From contig JALDNG010000020.1 in the NCBI GenBank assembly GCA_024349245.1, positions 124,001-188,000 on the forward strand: 64,000 bases of DNA. The letters are read 5' to 3'. The stretch comes from Neodontobutis hainanensis. Lineage: Eukaryota; Chordata; Actinopteri; Gobiiformes; Odontobutidae. Positions 26,911 to 38,471 of this stretch are shown here, in pieces (position 1 is the first letter of the stretch; every line of letters begins with the position of its first letter). The notes beneath the pieces are model-generated. The model saw only the letters and a list, made by a program, of their open reading frames with translations, was not told where the DNA came from and did not search any database. A program made the position numbers and the translations under genes.

Positions 26911-26962
<52 letters not shown>
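26911..26962. repeat. (TA)26 microsatellite
   Basis: An uninterrupted TA dinucleotide run, followed by imperfect TA-rich sequence to about 26976. It lies about 770 bases after the lsamp stop codon and is probably length-polymorphic. Confidence 0.97.
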
Positions 26963-26968
<6 letters not shown>

Positions 26969-28223
26969 TAATATATGCCCAATGTGACATCAAGGCCATG
27001 CATTGAAAGAATCTCACTGATTTTCCATCGGTATGCTTTTGTCTTGAGAGGACATCCTTTCATCATTTTGGTCTCCTGGGTAAAGTGCTTAGTATGGTGA
27101 CCTGCCAACAAGCCCAACACTAAGTTTTGTAAGCATTGGATCCACACCTAGTCACAATATCAGACCAAGCAGAAGGTTTTGAGTGTCCTCTAACGTTTAG
27201 TTGGACTGGGAGCAGCCTTTATGTGCATTGTCTATAACGTGTGTTTAGTTATAGACATGGACAGAACCAATCGGATGGCCTGTTTACAGAAGTCACACTG
27301 TGGCTCCATACTTCATGTTTTTGCCGCTCATTCATAAAATTTGTTTAGGCCTAACTGACCGGCAGGGGCGTTTTGACTCTGTCTATCAGTAATAACATGT
27401 CTATGGTTTGAAAATACAACAAAATGAGGGATTGTTTTTTTTTGTTGCTGTTTGTCAGTGTTAAAGCCTACTACAGTAATATCACATTACTGACAGATTT
27501 ACTCATGCAGTTAGTACTACTTCCACTAGATGGAGTAGTTCACCAGAAAACAAAGCAGCAGTGCATAGAATAATGTTGAGTCAAAACCCTACAGATTATA
27601 ACTTCAAAAAGGACATTAGCTGAAGCTGTAGATGAGTATCTTCATCCTCATTCAGTCGCCTTTTTTCCTGAAGAATCCTCCTTTTTGCAGCCAAACTCCC
27701 ACTTTCAGAAAACAAAAAGAGAAAAAAAAAAGAAGAAAATATAGGTTACAAAGATATGTACTGTACATAGTGAAATTTTGTATTTCTCTAAGATAAAATA
27801 CCTTCTTCTGCCATGATAACAGCATAAAACAGGAAATGTGGTGGCGTTTGTTGCTTGTTCAATCACTGTCGCGTGCAGTGTCTCTGCACCAGCCCCACAT
27901 CCAGTCTTTGCTTTGAGTCCATTCATTTTAGGCCCATATTGAATCCTGCTGAATCTGAATGACAACGTACGACACCAATGAATGACTCACGCTTGTTTTT
28001 TCTTCTCTTTCAAAGAAGTGAGTGTGTTTTATCATGAGATACACAACATTTATAATATGTTGATATTGAAGTTCTTTGTCTTTCTTTTCAGTTCTGTAAA
28101 TATAACCTGACATCCTAATATGAAGAGGCTCTTTTATGTGTAAATGTCCTGAAAAGCAGTTTATTACAGATCTCTCAAACTGGAAACGTTACTCTGTCAC
28201 GTGAAACTCAATAATGTGTAAAA

Positions 28224-28909
28224 TAGTGTTTCCCAAACTGTGGTGGGTCACAGTAGCCATCAGGTAATGCACACATGTTAATAAATAATCCTGTTGGAGC
28301 AAATTAAAGGATAATTTAGGACCGTCTACAACAGTAAACATGTAAAGTAATATATAAATATCAGGTTTGAAGTACTCACTACTACTTACTACATTATTTT
28401 GTCATGAGACAGACATTATTTTGGATTTATTGTTGTGTTCTACGCAGCTTGCTCGGCTAAAGAAGCTCTATCTATATCACTTCAAAACTGATGCTTTAAA
28501 AAAAAGGAATATAGAAAGAAATATGCTTAATGCTAATAGAAAGTAACGAAATGTATCTTAGTTGAAGTTAGGTCATAATTCATTCAGCATTTTAAAGCAA
28601 CCCTGCATAACGTTTAGCCAGTAGAGGGCGTAAGATCCAACTGGAGACTATCTGAGCGGATTGGAAGAAGTTTGGAAAAGAAAACATCTCTTCTGAAAGA
28701 ATAGGGTTATTTTTTTTACACTCATGAGAGCACCACGTACCGGCGACTGGAACGTTCCGTTGAAGGGTTTCTGTTCAGCTGGTTGTACTGGGTCAGTAAT
28801 ACAGACATGATTCTACTGAGCTCAAGAGTATGAGATATATTTTTGGGGCTAAAGGTTAAGCAGGGTTGTTTTAAGTCTGGGTCCCTTTAAGAACATTTGG
28901 GAAACACTG
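28224..28909. mobile_element. non-autonomous hAT-like element
   Basis: The left end reads tagtgtttcccaaactgtgg and the right end, inverted, is cagtgtttcccaaatg. This is the hAT terminal type CAGTG-TTTCCCAAA. Flanking octamers gtgtaaaa (28216-28223) and gtttaaca (28910-28917) agree at 6 of 8 positions, consistent with an old 8-bp hAT target-site duplication. No transposase reading frame is present, so it is a MITE-type element. Another inverted-repeat element is inserted within it. Confidence 0.6.
28592..28874. mobile_element. MITE nested inside the hAT-like element
   Basis: Inverted terminal repeats of about 30 bases, with roughly 26 matches: left ttaaagcaaccctgcataac, continuing to gtttagcc, and right, inverted, ttaaaacaaccctgcttaac with ctttagcc. 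The 283-bp element lies wholly inside 28224-28909. A full CTCF-consensus match (CCAGTAGAGGGC, 28618-28629) sits just after its left repeat. The family is not identified. Confidence 0.6.
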
Positions 28910-29244
28910 GTTTAACATATGTCTTATTAATTCTGTGCACTTGTTACTGAGTCATTCTGAAGAGCTGCCATGAAGGAAACACATGCTAAGCTTGAAATAT
29001 CTTTGGATGAAAGACTTCAAATGTAACCAATGGACACACACCTGTCAAACTGCACTGTATGTAAGTGTATGTAGTGAATGGCTCATTAACCTAGATGAGT
29101 GCAAATTTTCTATAACCCAAACCAACAGTGTGCAGTACTGTAATAACTCATGTCCTACTTGTCTCACATTAAAGACTTGATCCCAGTGTTTTTCTTGTAA
29201 ATGCTTCTGCTGCATTGGTTGTGTGACGTTGTGATGTCAGTAGT

Positions 29245-29256
29245 GCCATCTGGTGG
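29245..29256 (-). promoter_or_regulatory. CTCF-consensus motif, minus orientation
   Basis: On the minus strand the sequence is CCACCAGATGGC, a full match to CCASYAGRKGGC. Its orientation is opposite to those at 23625 and 28618, so the outer pair is convergent around the 3' end of lsamp. Function is inferred from the motif alone. Confidence 0.4.
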
Positions 29257-30672
29257 CCGGACTGAAACAGTAACAGAGTAGTTTTGTACAGAGCGTGGAG
29301 CAGGCCACTATCCAACACTCAAGTATGTTATGACAGTATCTTCAAAAAAAGAAAAACCTACAATCTTAACGGTAAAAATGATTGTTTTAGTGATTATAGT
29401 TGTCATTTGCATGGGAATGGTCTGAGTCGGTTTAACTGTGTGTCTAATGACAAAACCTCAGGGCAGAGCGAGGCTGACCGTAGGAATATTTCTTTTAGAC
29501 TAGTATGACTATGTATGATGTTGCATAGCTTTTATTTAAACCTGCATGGAGTACACATACTTCATCTGAACAACTCATGTGGCAACCCAGTCTCAAGAAT
29601 TTAATGCATTAATGTAATGTTTCCAGACATTTGAAGGTAAAAAAAATCCCACAAGACAGGACACAAGATATGTTTTTTTTCAGAAACAAAAAGAGTTTTT
29701 GACACTATTTCTAGGAGTGGCTGGGGGAAAGCTGTGGTTTTTGGGTGTCTTTGCTCAGTGCAGGTGTTACCCGCAGTGTACAGCATCGTTAGTGTCTTGC
29801 CCATGCCACTTTTACAACGTTGCCACACAAAAGACTTCTATTATATATAATCTTCTATTTCTTTTTTCGAATATGTTTAAGTGAGAAAAGTTTCAAAAAA
29901 CATAAACAGAGGATGTATTTTTTTACACCAAATATGTATTTGTTCTGTTCAATAATATAATTCAATACTTCAATTTAAAATGTTGACTTGGTCTTGGGAC
30001 GCAAACCCCAAAAAGTAATAGGTTCTTTGTACCCATCGACCACCCCAATCTACCTTTCAAAATAAAACTAGATAGATTAGATGGATAGAAAAGTGGAATT
30101 GTGATTTAGTTACAAAAATGTCAAAGACTGGGTTGCCTGAGACCATCCTATCCAATGTGTTTCCATGTAGGTTAAACACAGCCTTTGAAGAACTGAGTGT
30201 TGTAGGAAGACCACCATTTAAAAGCCATCTTTAGCGGAGAGACCAGCAGCCAGCCTATAGACACACACGTTTATGAACAGATATCCACTGATGTGTAGCT
30301 CATTCCTTCACTGTACAAAACTCACATGCATTTCTTTATTGTTCTCAATCTTTCTGAGAGATTTTCACAAGGCATAACATATACACGGAGAGCCGAGCTG
30401 TGGTTGCACTGGTTCCCATTCATTTAAAATCTTTGTTTTTACCTCCTTTGTGTGTAAATACCGTATGATGTTTCTACAGTAGAATGTTGTAAAATCAGCC
30501 AATCTGGTCATGTTTATACAATACAAATTGATCTGCATAATGTAACTATCACGTTTGTACTGCCCTGCCTTTGTCACAGGAAACTCAGATTGAGCTGTCC
30601 CATTACTTTGGTTTATTCTTTATTTGATTATGGCATAATGGTAATTGCAGTCCGTTTCTTAAAAAGCTATGT

Positions 30673-30711
30673 AATAAAGGTACATGAGAAATGTTCATAA
30701 CAGAAAATAAA
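30673..30711 (+). promoter_or_regulatory. lsamp: candidate lsamp polyadenylation signals
   Basis: Two AATAAA hexamers on the plus strand (30673-30678 and 30706-30711) are followed by a TG-rich stretch, as at vertebrate cleavage sites. The use of either one is not shown by the sequence. Confidence 0.3.
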
Positions 30712-33601
30712 GTTGTTTGAATTTAATGTTATGTATTTAAATGTGGATTGAAACTGTCGAGGCAAGTTACCTTCTCATTTCGAGACGGCTCGGAACACAC
30801 GGCATCCTCTTGATACTGTTGTGTTTATCACCATGTTAACATACAAATAAATAATATATGTATTGTTTTAGCCTTTTTGGGAGATATTTTGTCCTTGGAA
30901 AGTGTAATGACAGAGATTCAAAGAATTGTATATGTTGCAGTACAATGTCTCACCACTAGATGTAGCCATAACGCAAACAATGGCCTTTTAAACACAAGAA
31001 TTCAACCTGATCATGAATAGGAAATAGTACTAAAGCAATTAACACTAAAATAAATATATGAAAATGTTTGCAAGATAAATTGTTTCTAAATAAAAGAAGT
31101 TGGGGTGCTTCCACTGAACTTTGATATTTGTTTGAGTTGAAACGGTAAAATACTAATCTCAAACAGGAAATAAAAACTTTATATTTTGTTTCTACACACG
31201 AGATCTTGAGATAATTAAAGATGTCACAAGTCACTTCCCTCATTTCTAGTTGTTGTGAGGATCTACGGTAGCCCTGCAGGGACATGTTGTTGTCTTTGAG
31301 CATACCCAGTGTAAACAGGCCAGATAATGATTTAACCGTACAAATTTAGTTCATAAATATCCTAAGCCCTAATGAACAATTGACAGTGCTCAGTTTGTCC
31401 TCTGTCGGCAGCTGTAGAAACAGGAAGTAAGACCCACTTATATTGTATTGTGTGGAGCTTAGTTTGTACAGTTTTTCCGTCGTTTTGTACTAAGTAGGTC
31501 ACATTTAATAAAAATGTGGCCTAATTTGCCCAGATGTTGCAAAATGAGCTCCGATGATATTTTTTAGGAATGAAGGAATAAATTGTGATTTGAACAAAAA
31601 AGACACACATTCTGAACTTTTTTTAATGATTTACAGGTGATTACCAAACTGTTGCTCTTATTTATTCGACATAGGGTAATGTTATGGCTATTACTACTCT
31701 AGTTGTAGGTACTTGGAGATCTGTCCAAACCTGTGATCTGACTGCAGTACAATATGTGACCACTAGATGCTGATATAAAGCAATCAATAGCATTTGCTGC
31801 AGAATAAAGACATCAATGTGAATCAGTTTTGGCTTCTGAAGACGGACATGGGTTGAAACAGGTCGTATAGGCCACAATAACAAACCTGCACCGTTTCCAG
31901 GCTCCGGTTCCACTGGGAACATGTGGGAGGCATGAGCAAATGAGGACAAACAGAGAAATGTCAAGAAGCAAAACATGTTCTCTGCAAATGTTGAGTATCC
32001 TCTAGAGATATGTGCTGTGTTTTAACTTTTATAACAGAGCCAATTAACTTTTCACTTTTGGAAACGAACATAAAATATGTAATAGGGCCGTTGGTCTGTC
32101 AGAAGAGTTTTTCTCACATGAAATATGTAGATCTATTTAGTTTGAGTTTCAATAGGAATATGTCAGTTTTGCTTTGGAATTTCAAAGTTCTGAAAAATCA
32201 AGGACATATTCAAGAGTAGTTTACTGGTACAAAGAAAAGGTAAGCCAAATATTGTTCAGATTTACTGATATATTTTGTTTAAAAAGCCCCATTTTGTGTG
32301 GTCTCACAAAAATCATTTTATTTTAGACTCTAAAACCTGAGACGTTTGAAGATGACGACAGTGATTACTTTTGTTTGTTGCCTGATATAATGACTAATAC
32401 AATAGTGAGTATCATTAGTAACCCTAATGACAATTGAAACAAAAAGACAACTCAAACTTTGTGACTTCAGACAAACTCAACAGTTTCTGATGGTAATTGG
32501 CACATTTGCTTTATTTTGAAAACAGACATTGAAACCATTTGAATTTTTTTCATATTTTTACACGTTTGAACTCCTTGATAAGGTTTGAAACTGGACATTG
32601 CACTCACTGGAACATAGGAAAAGTATTTTTTTGTTTTTGCTCATTTAATTTATCATTGACTTTTTTTTTTCTTAACATCAGTGCAAGAGTATTTTTCCAA
32701 TTCTTATAAACTGTCATAACAACACCAAAGACATCAAAAAGAAGCCGCCACACCTCTTAAGATTTTGTGACTGCAAAAAAGTTCCTCTCAGAGGGAGAGT
32801 TCCCATCATGCATCTGGTTCGATGGTTCATGCTACTGTTCTCACAATTTGGCAGAACGCAAATCGTCGTGTAAAAGCCATTAACATCGGTACTATAGCAG
32901 ATTTGTATATTTATATATTAAAATGGCATCAGGTCCTTTAGTGTAAATGTGAGTAAACACGCTTTGTAAAAGGGGTGTAAACCAAGCTTGAAAGACTCAA
33001 GCACAATATCGAGAGAGTAACAGTTCTTTTGGAATCGGGAAAGAGCCACCCAACTGGAGACGAAACACATTTAGGTACATTCTAGAGTCCACCAAATGTG
33101 TCAGTACTTTTATCTAAGTGAAACGTCTCCACTACACTTGAAAGTGTCAAACTAAAGTTGCATTAAAAACCACTTTGTCTTGTGCGTGCAATTGCAGAAA
33201 TACAGATCTTATTTGTTAAATGTGTTTAAAGGAATGTGCATTGCAAAGTAAGCGCAGAGTATTTGCAATGCACTTTAAATGTGTGACCATCCAGTTGGGT
33301 GCATTTGTTCTACCACTAAGAATAAATAGTGTAGTGAATCAAACCCTCCTCTTTTCCACCACTGGCATCAACAGCAAGGTAACAATCATTTTTCTTCATC
33401 ACCACTTCCTCATAGTATTAGCTTGAGCCAAAAAACTTCACACTGGAAACTCCCCCAACAGGAGAAATCATTGCCACACAAAAAATGACAAACAAATAGA
33501 AACGGACTGCCTTCACACTGGAAAGGCAAAGAGCAACCTTTTTAGATTTTTGTTTTTGTGTTATCTGTCATTATCTTAATTCTGCTTCATTTAGGTTAGA
33601 C
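30712..33601. other. convergent lsamp-gap43 intergenic region and gap43 3' UTR
   Basis: No gene is supported here. The right part, down to about 32510, is probably gap43 3' UTR on the minus strand, since a TTTATT on the plus strand (AATAAA on the minus) occurs at 32510-32515. Two similar blocks around 30940 and 31745 (gcagtacaat, then ccactagatg) look like an old interspersed repeat. Short open frames such as 31662-31976 on the minus strand start with a hydrophobic run but have no family features. Confidence 0.5.
32510..32515 (-). promoter_or_regulatory. gap43: candidate gap43 polyadenylation signal
   Basis: AATAAA on the minus strand, about 1.1 kb after the gap43 stop codon, a plausible 3' UTR length for this gene. 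No closer AATAAA was seen on this strand. Confidence 0.35.
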
Positions 33602-33678
33602 TTAGTCATCCTTGGACTCGGTGGCGTCTGCTGCATCTGCCGGGGCCGGCTCCTCTGCTTTAGACTCTCCTGCAGCAT
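33602..33678 (-). CDS. gap43: gap43 exon 3: neuromodulin C-terminus
   Basis: On the minus strand, the acceptor ctactcag is followed by two bases completing an Asp codon, then 24 residues rich in Ala, Glu, Asp and Lys (AAGESKAEEPAPADAADATE, then SKDD) and TAA. Its composition and position match the acidic C-terminal exon of neuromodulin. The phase (one base carried from exon 2) is correct, giving a predicted 233-residue protein. This acidic tail has no folded domain; GAP-43 is intrinsically disordered. The gene runs toward lsamp, tail to tail, as in tetrapods. Confidence 0.9.
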
Positions 33679-36600
33679 CTGAGTAGAGGGTACATAAAGG
33701 GAAGCAGGTAGGTGATGGGGGAAGGAAGGGGTGTACACAGGGGAGGGAACAAAAAGATAACAAGGAGTGTTAATTCTCTCATTTGCTAGTCCAGTAACAT
33801 TTAAGTGGTGACATTACAAACATCCCACCCTGCTCTATACTGCCTGTAAGCCCTTATAGGACCAGACTTTTGTCCGAAACAAATCCAAAGGAAACAGGCT
33901 CGATAATGATTCCAATCTGAATTCAGTTCACAAATGTCCTTCACCTTTATGCAAAATTGTGATTAAAAATATAATCCTCCTCCAGCTAAACTCAGATTGA
34001 CCACTTTGGGCAGTTTGGAGCTTCTTTCAGTTTTGTCTACGGAGCTTTAAATGTCAGTTTTTCTTGGAGGTACAGAGTGGTTTCCATTAACTGCAAAAAC
34101 CTGTCAAATCTGCCAATACTCAAAAAAGTAGTTTCCAGTTTTTTAGCTTTCTTACTAACTAACATAAGAGCTACTTTTGTACTTTTTCGACCACTTAGTC
34201 ATTGATGTTAATTCTGTTTAATTACAACAGAGATTAAATGCAGTGGATTTAATTTCTGTTTGTCCAAAAAAAAAAAGCAGAAAAGTGTTGATATTATTGT
34301 ATACTACTTTTCAGATATACTGTTCTGTAGAAAATGAATTGATATAATATTTTGTAGCCCATGTCTTGCAGCCTTTTGTTCAGACAGACAGGACTCACTG
34401 CTCTTCTCAGTCGATCACAAAAGCAGAACATAAATCTATGCAACTGTATGGGGTATTTTCAACCTCTCCCCACTGTCCCTTTAAGAACCCTTTACCTTTT
34501 AAATATTTCATTCACTAATACCTTCACTTTGAAATAGACCACAGGGCCAACACCAACATGTCAGTATTGTTCAGCGTGGTATATTTTAAAGCCACCATAG
34601 GCTGTGTTGTAAATAATAAAGAAAGAGAGTGCTGCTAATAGCCCCATGAAGTATTCGAGCTGACAACCTGATGCTAGCAGCGGCCTCTCTGCTTGTCACA
34701 TCGCATACATTGTGATTCCCACAGAACGCACACGGCTCAGCCAGGAACGGATGCTGCTGAATAACGATCCAAAACTAGGTCAAGGCAGTTTTGTAAAGCA
34801 GTGCACTTTTTGCTGTTATTTTGGCCGTTTGGGTGAGTTCATTCTTTTGGGAAACCATTAAGGAATCTACAAAAAAGTATGTTCAGTCATTTCTTGTAAA
34901 AAGAAAAATGACCACGGATTATTCAAAAGATTTTTGAATTGGAATGATGTCATACTGTGGTGATCTCATACTTCTTTAATAGAACACGTGTTGGGCATAA
35001 GCGATGACATCATTGCACTGGAGATCAGGGTGTTGGCGTGAGCGGCCCGGGATGAGTGTATGTGTCAGCGTGAAAGCGAGAAAGACAAAGGAGCGGTTGC
35101 AATCATGGCTGTCGAACTAATGTGTGAGTCAAGACGGAGTGAGTCAGAGCGGATCATCCAGGTATAAGCGGTAATTAGCTTGTTAGCCGCCTTGACAGAC
35201 TTGAGAGCATCCTTGCCATCATCCTTCCCGCTCGACTGTGTGATGCAAATGGAGTTTCAGGCAAAGCCCTAAGCTTGTCATACGCTGTGATTCAATAAGT
35301 GCCGTGAAAGTTGCAACCGCTTATTACTGACAAAATAAAATGTCTAATGGCCAGCAGTAAACTAGAGCTATTGTAATGCCCATTGATTATCTTGTCCAGC
35401 CAATGGAATAATAAACTGTTTTAAGATAGGACTTTATTGATCCCACAGAGGAGAATCTCCCTTGTGCAGCAGGTGTGCATGCAATTCAATCAAATAAAAA
35501 AACAATATTAATTAAACACCAATATAAAAGCCTATACACATGATTTTAATTACATTTACTGATTCTGTTTGCCAGTTCTTTGTACATTAATTGGTCGATG
35601 TCTGCAGAACTCTGAATTACAATTTACCATGGTGTTTCTCCTGTTTCTGCTCCAGTCCGTTATTGACCAGTTTCAATCACTTTTGTAATATTTGAGGATA
35701 ATACAGAATATAATGTGATAATATATATATATATATATTTTTTAATGGAAGATTTGTGGTTGGTCAAAAGCAGTCACTATACAGGGAGGCTAAAGAAAAC
35801 AGCATTTTTACTTTTATTTACTGAACTTTCATTTACATTTGTATTTAATATGTTTGCACTACAGCTGCCTTTGTGCTGAAATAGATATTGCTCAGCAGTA
35901 TTCTTTGCCCAAGCCCCGTTATTGGCAGGCTTCATGATTGATTGATAGATGGCAGGATATAACACTCTGTGACCAGCTCTTGGCTGCATAAACATGGTCT
36001 AGTTAGCTAAATCTTTTCTGTGCAACATACCAGCATTATAAAGTTGTTTGGTATGATGTATAATTGTCCTATGATACCTTTTCTGAAGCAGGACTTTGGT
36101 GTTTTAAATATATTGTACCCCTTGTCGGTCATATAATTAGCCAGATGCAGTGGCTTCACTTCTTTTTTAACCCTAACTCGCCGAGAACTACCCATCCAAA
36201 ACAATCTAAATCTATCACTTTATGTACAACTATAACATAGTCCCTTTAAGCGCTGAAGAAGAAAGGCTCAGCTCCAGTCCTATTTTTTCCAGTGTCCATT
36301 CTCTCCATCTCCGTTCGCATGTGTAATGAGTTTGCGAACACATGGCCTGTGTGAATATGCAGTGCCATCTCATCACACTGTGACAACTTGGCTGGATGTA
36401 ACTAAGCCACTCAGACTAGCCTTGTTGGGGAGTGTGGATCATCCCTGTGCTGCCTCATGCATTATTCAGACAGATCTCAATACCTGCTGTCCATCTGTGT
36501 CTATGTCCAGCTCTGACAAAACCTTAACCAAGAAGCATCCAGAGTTATAAATATTCATCCCTCTTCAGTTTGTCGGCAGATTGTGGCCAGCAGAAGTCTC

Positions 36601-37876
36601 CTAATTAGCACTTCTTTTGTCAAGTTTTGTTTATTTATGACAGACTTTCCCTGGACGGAGATCACGACCAGCACGCATCATTAATCATTCATTTCAAAAT
36701 CAGAGCACCTGTTATGCCTCTATACTCCATCCAGGCCAGCTATCCCATTGAGGTGGTAACCATGACGACGGGGAGACAGCGGTTGCACGGTGACCTACTT
36801 TCAGAGTAGCCCCCCCCCCTTCCCCCTCCCCCACTGCCCAACACCTCCACCTACTGAGCATGCTCCATTAACTACCTGTCTGACCCAGTCTCAAAGTCCT
36901 TGGACCAGAAATCTAAGTTCGTGTCAAGTGTATTTTGTGAGAACAAGGTTTTATCACGCTATAGCCATTTCACGGCCTTGTTGCTCTGTTTGCAGGTACA
37001 CGATTCTGCTATAATTAGACGTCATATGGTGGTATGCTTTGAAATCTATTAGCTCCAGACATCAGGTAGTTCTTCAAACATTTTAACCTGCTGTAGCGTG
37101 TAACCAGACGCTAATGAGATCATTAATTTCCACCTGATTTCTGTTTGGAAGAGAACTCAATGAAGTGGAGGAGTTCCACAAAAGGCATTACATGTTCATA
37201 AACAGTAATGACTTGAAAACACGCTCACCTTTTTCATCAAACAACCTTTGCACATCTTTACAATCTTAATATCAATATTGAGTTGTGTTTCTGTGTTAAC
37301 CAGTGAGTGTGGAGCGTTGCCAGACAATCTGACAACACTTAACCCACTTTCATTTCCTCCAGTGCCAAGTGCCCTATAGCAACTTAATCTATACATCTTT
37401 ATGTTTGTTAACAAATCTGCGGTAAGTAATGACCAGATAATAGAGTCTCAAAAGTGCTCTTAAATTTACAAGCGTATGTTGTTTTTATTATTCATAGAGC
37501 ACTCTTCAATCCAGCCGAGCCTTTCAACGTGAGCATGTGAAGTTTAGCTACGTAAATATGCTAATAAATAGATTTGTTAGTATTTATTTGGCATTCAGCT
37601 GATGTGTTCATTGGCTTTGTTGAAGGAGAATGGCAGTAACTAATAATCTTTAAAAAGTGTTTAACCATTAACCCTAATGTAAATCTTTAGTTCAAAGAGA
37701 TTTCTCTTTAAGACTTTTATTTTGACCACTTCAAAGCTCATTGTTTCTTCTCTATCATAATGTTTTAGGTATTTTAACATTGTTATATTAGCACCGTTGG
37801 ATGCATCAACTTGTATTGTATCATGTCAGCATCTTTATTTTAGCTGAGTATTTATGTTAAAGCTGCCTGTGCGTAC
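33679..37876 (-). other. gap43: gap43 intron 2
   Basis: The intron runs from gaag|gtacgc to ctactcag on the minus strand. It contains a short LINE-like 3' end at 35415-35475 (gactttattgatcccaca on the plus strand), a TA stretch near 35722, and a C-rich tract at 36810-36832 with runs of 10, 5 and 5 cytosines. The stretches 35040-35300 and 36290-36800 look single-copy and less AT-rich, as expected for possible conserved non-coding elements. Confidence 0.75.
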
Positions 37877-38471
37877 CTTCTTTTGTTTGGTTAGGCTCCT
37901 CCTTCTCGGCTGTCGGGCTGACAGCAGCAGGCACGTCGGCTTGTCTGGCCTCCTCACTCTTCTGCTCCTCCTGTTTCTCCTCAGTGGCTTTAGCTGTGGT
38001 GGGACTCTTGGCGGCCGCTGCAGGGGGCTCCACCTCTTTGGGCTTCTCCTCAACTTTCTCCTCCACCTTGGGCTCCTCTTTCGGGGGCTCGGCCGCAGGC
38101 GTGTTGGCCGCTACAGGAGACGTGGCTGCCTCTGCGGGCGCTGCAGGAGAGTTAGCGGGCTTTTCTGCCACTGGGCTTTTGGCTTGGCTTTTCTCTTCTT
38201 CCTTCTTGGGCTCCTCGGCTGGCGCCTCCTCTTTTGCAGGGGCCTCATCGGCCTCTGTTGTCTTAGTTTCCTCTTCTGCATCCTTTGACTCCTCTCCAGC
38301 GGCAGGACTGTCTTCTTCCTTCTCCTCCTCGCCGTCTTTCATCTTTTTCCGAGTTATGTGTCCACGGAAGCTAGCCTGTATTTTGGTAGCGGCCTTGTGA
38401 GCCTTGTCCTCGGGCTTGTTGACAGTGCCGTCCTGCTCGATCTTCTGGTCACCATCCTCATTCTTCTCCAC
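37877..38471 (-). CDS. gap43: gap43 exon 2: neuromodulin IQ domain and acidic region
   Basis: The exon encodes residues 11-208 of neuromodulin (GAP-43), a growth-cone membrane protein that binds calmodulin and is phosphorylated by protein kinase C. Residues 11-35 match the conserved VEKN...KIEQDG...KPEDKAH block. The IQ motif is at about 37-53 (AATKIQASFRGHITRKK), with Ser44 equal to mammalian Ser41, the PKC site that controls calmodulin release. The rest is disordered and rich in Glu, Pro, Ala and Lys; near its end the segment QADVPAAV is conserved with mammals. The acceptor is gtgccag|gtggag at a codon boundary and the donor is gaag|gtacgc, phase 1. The 595-base exon is GC-rich compared with its surroundings. 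Open frames on the plus strand here are shadows. Confidence 0.97.

Larger units (their letters stand above)
26144..30711 (+). other. lsamp: probable lsamp 3' UTR region
   Basis: The region follows the lsamp stop and has no coding exon. Its length is inferred: the first strongly placed pair of polyadenylation signals is AATAAA at 30673 and 30706, although earlier AATAAA motifs exist (for example near 28280 and 30060), so a shorter UTR is possible. Contents are a (TA)26 tract at 26911-26962, a hAT-like MITE with a second element inside it at 28224-28909, and a CTCF-type motif at 29245. The 3' boundary is not certain. Confidence 0.4.

Noticed and set aside
27525..27545. Further CTCF-like motif ccactagatgga
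   Set aside because: One of the fixed consensus positions is different (A for C at the end), so it was not counted.
31662..31976. Minus-strand 104-codon frame starting with a hydrophobic, signal-like segment
   Set aside because: No family similarity after the first 20 residues and no conserved cysteines; located between convergent 3' ends, probably chance.
37854..38400. Two long plus-strand open frames (144 and 138 codons) over gap43 exon 2
   Set aside because: They are antisense shadows of the GC-rich Glu/Ala/Lys/Pro-coding exon.
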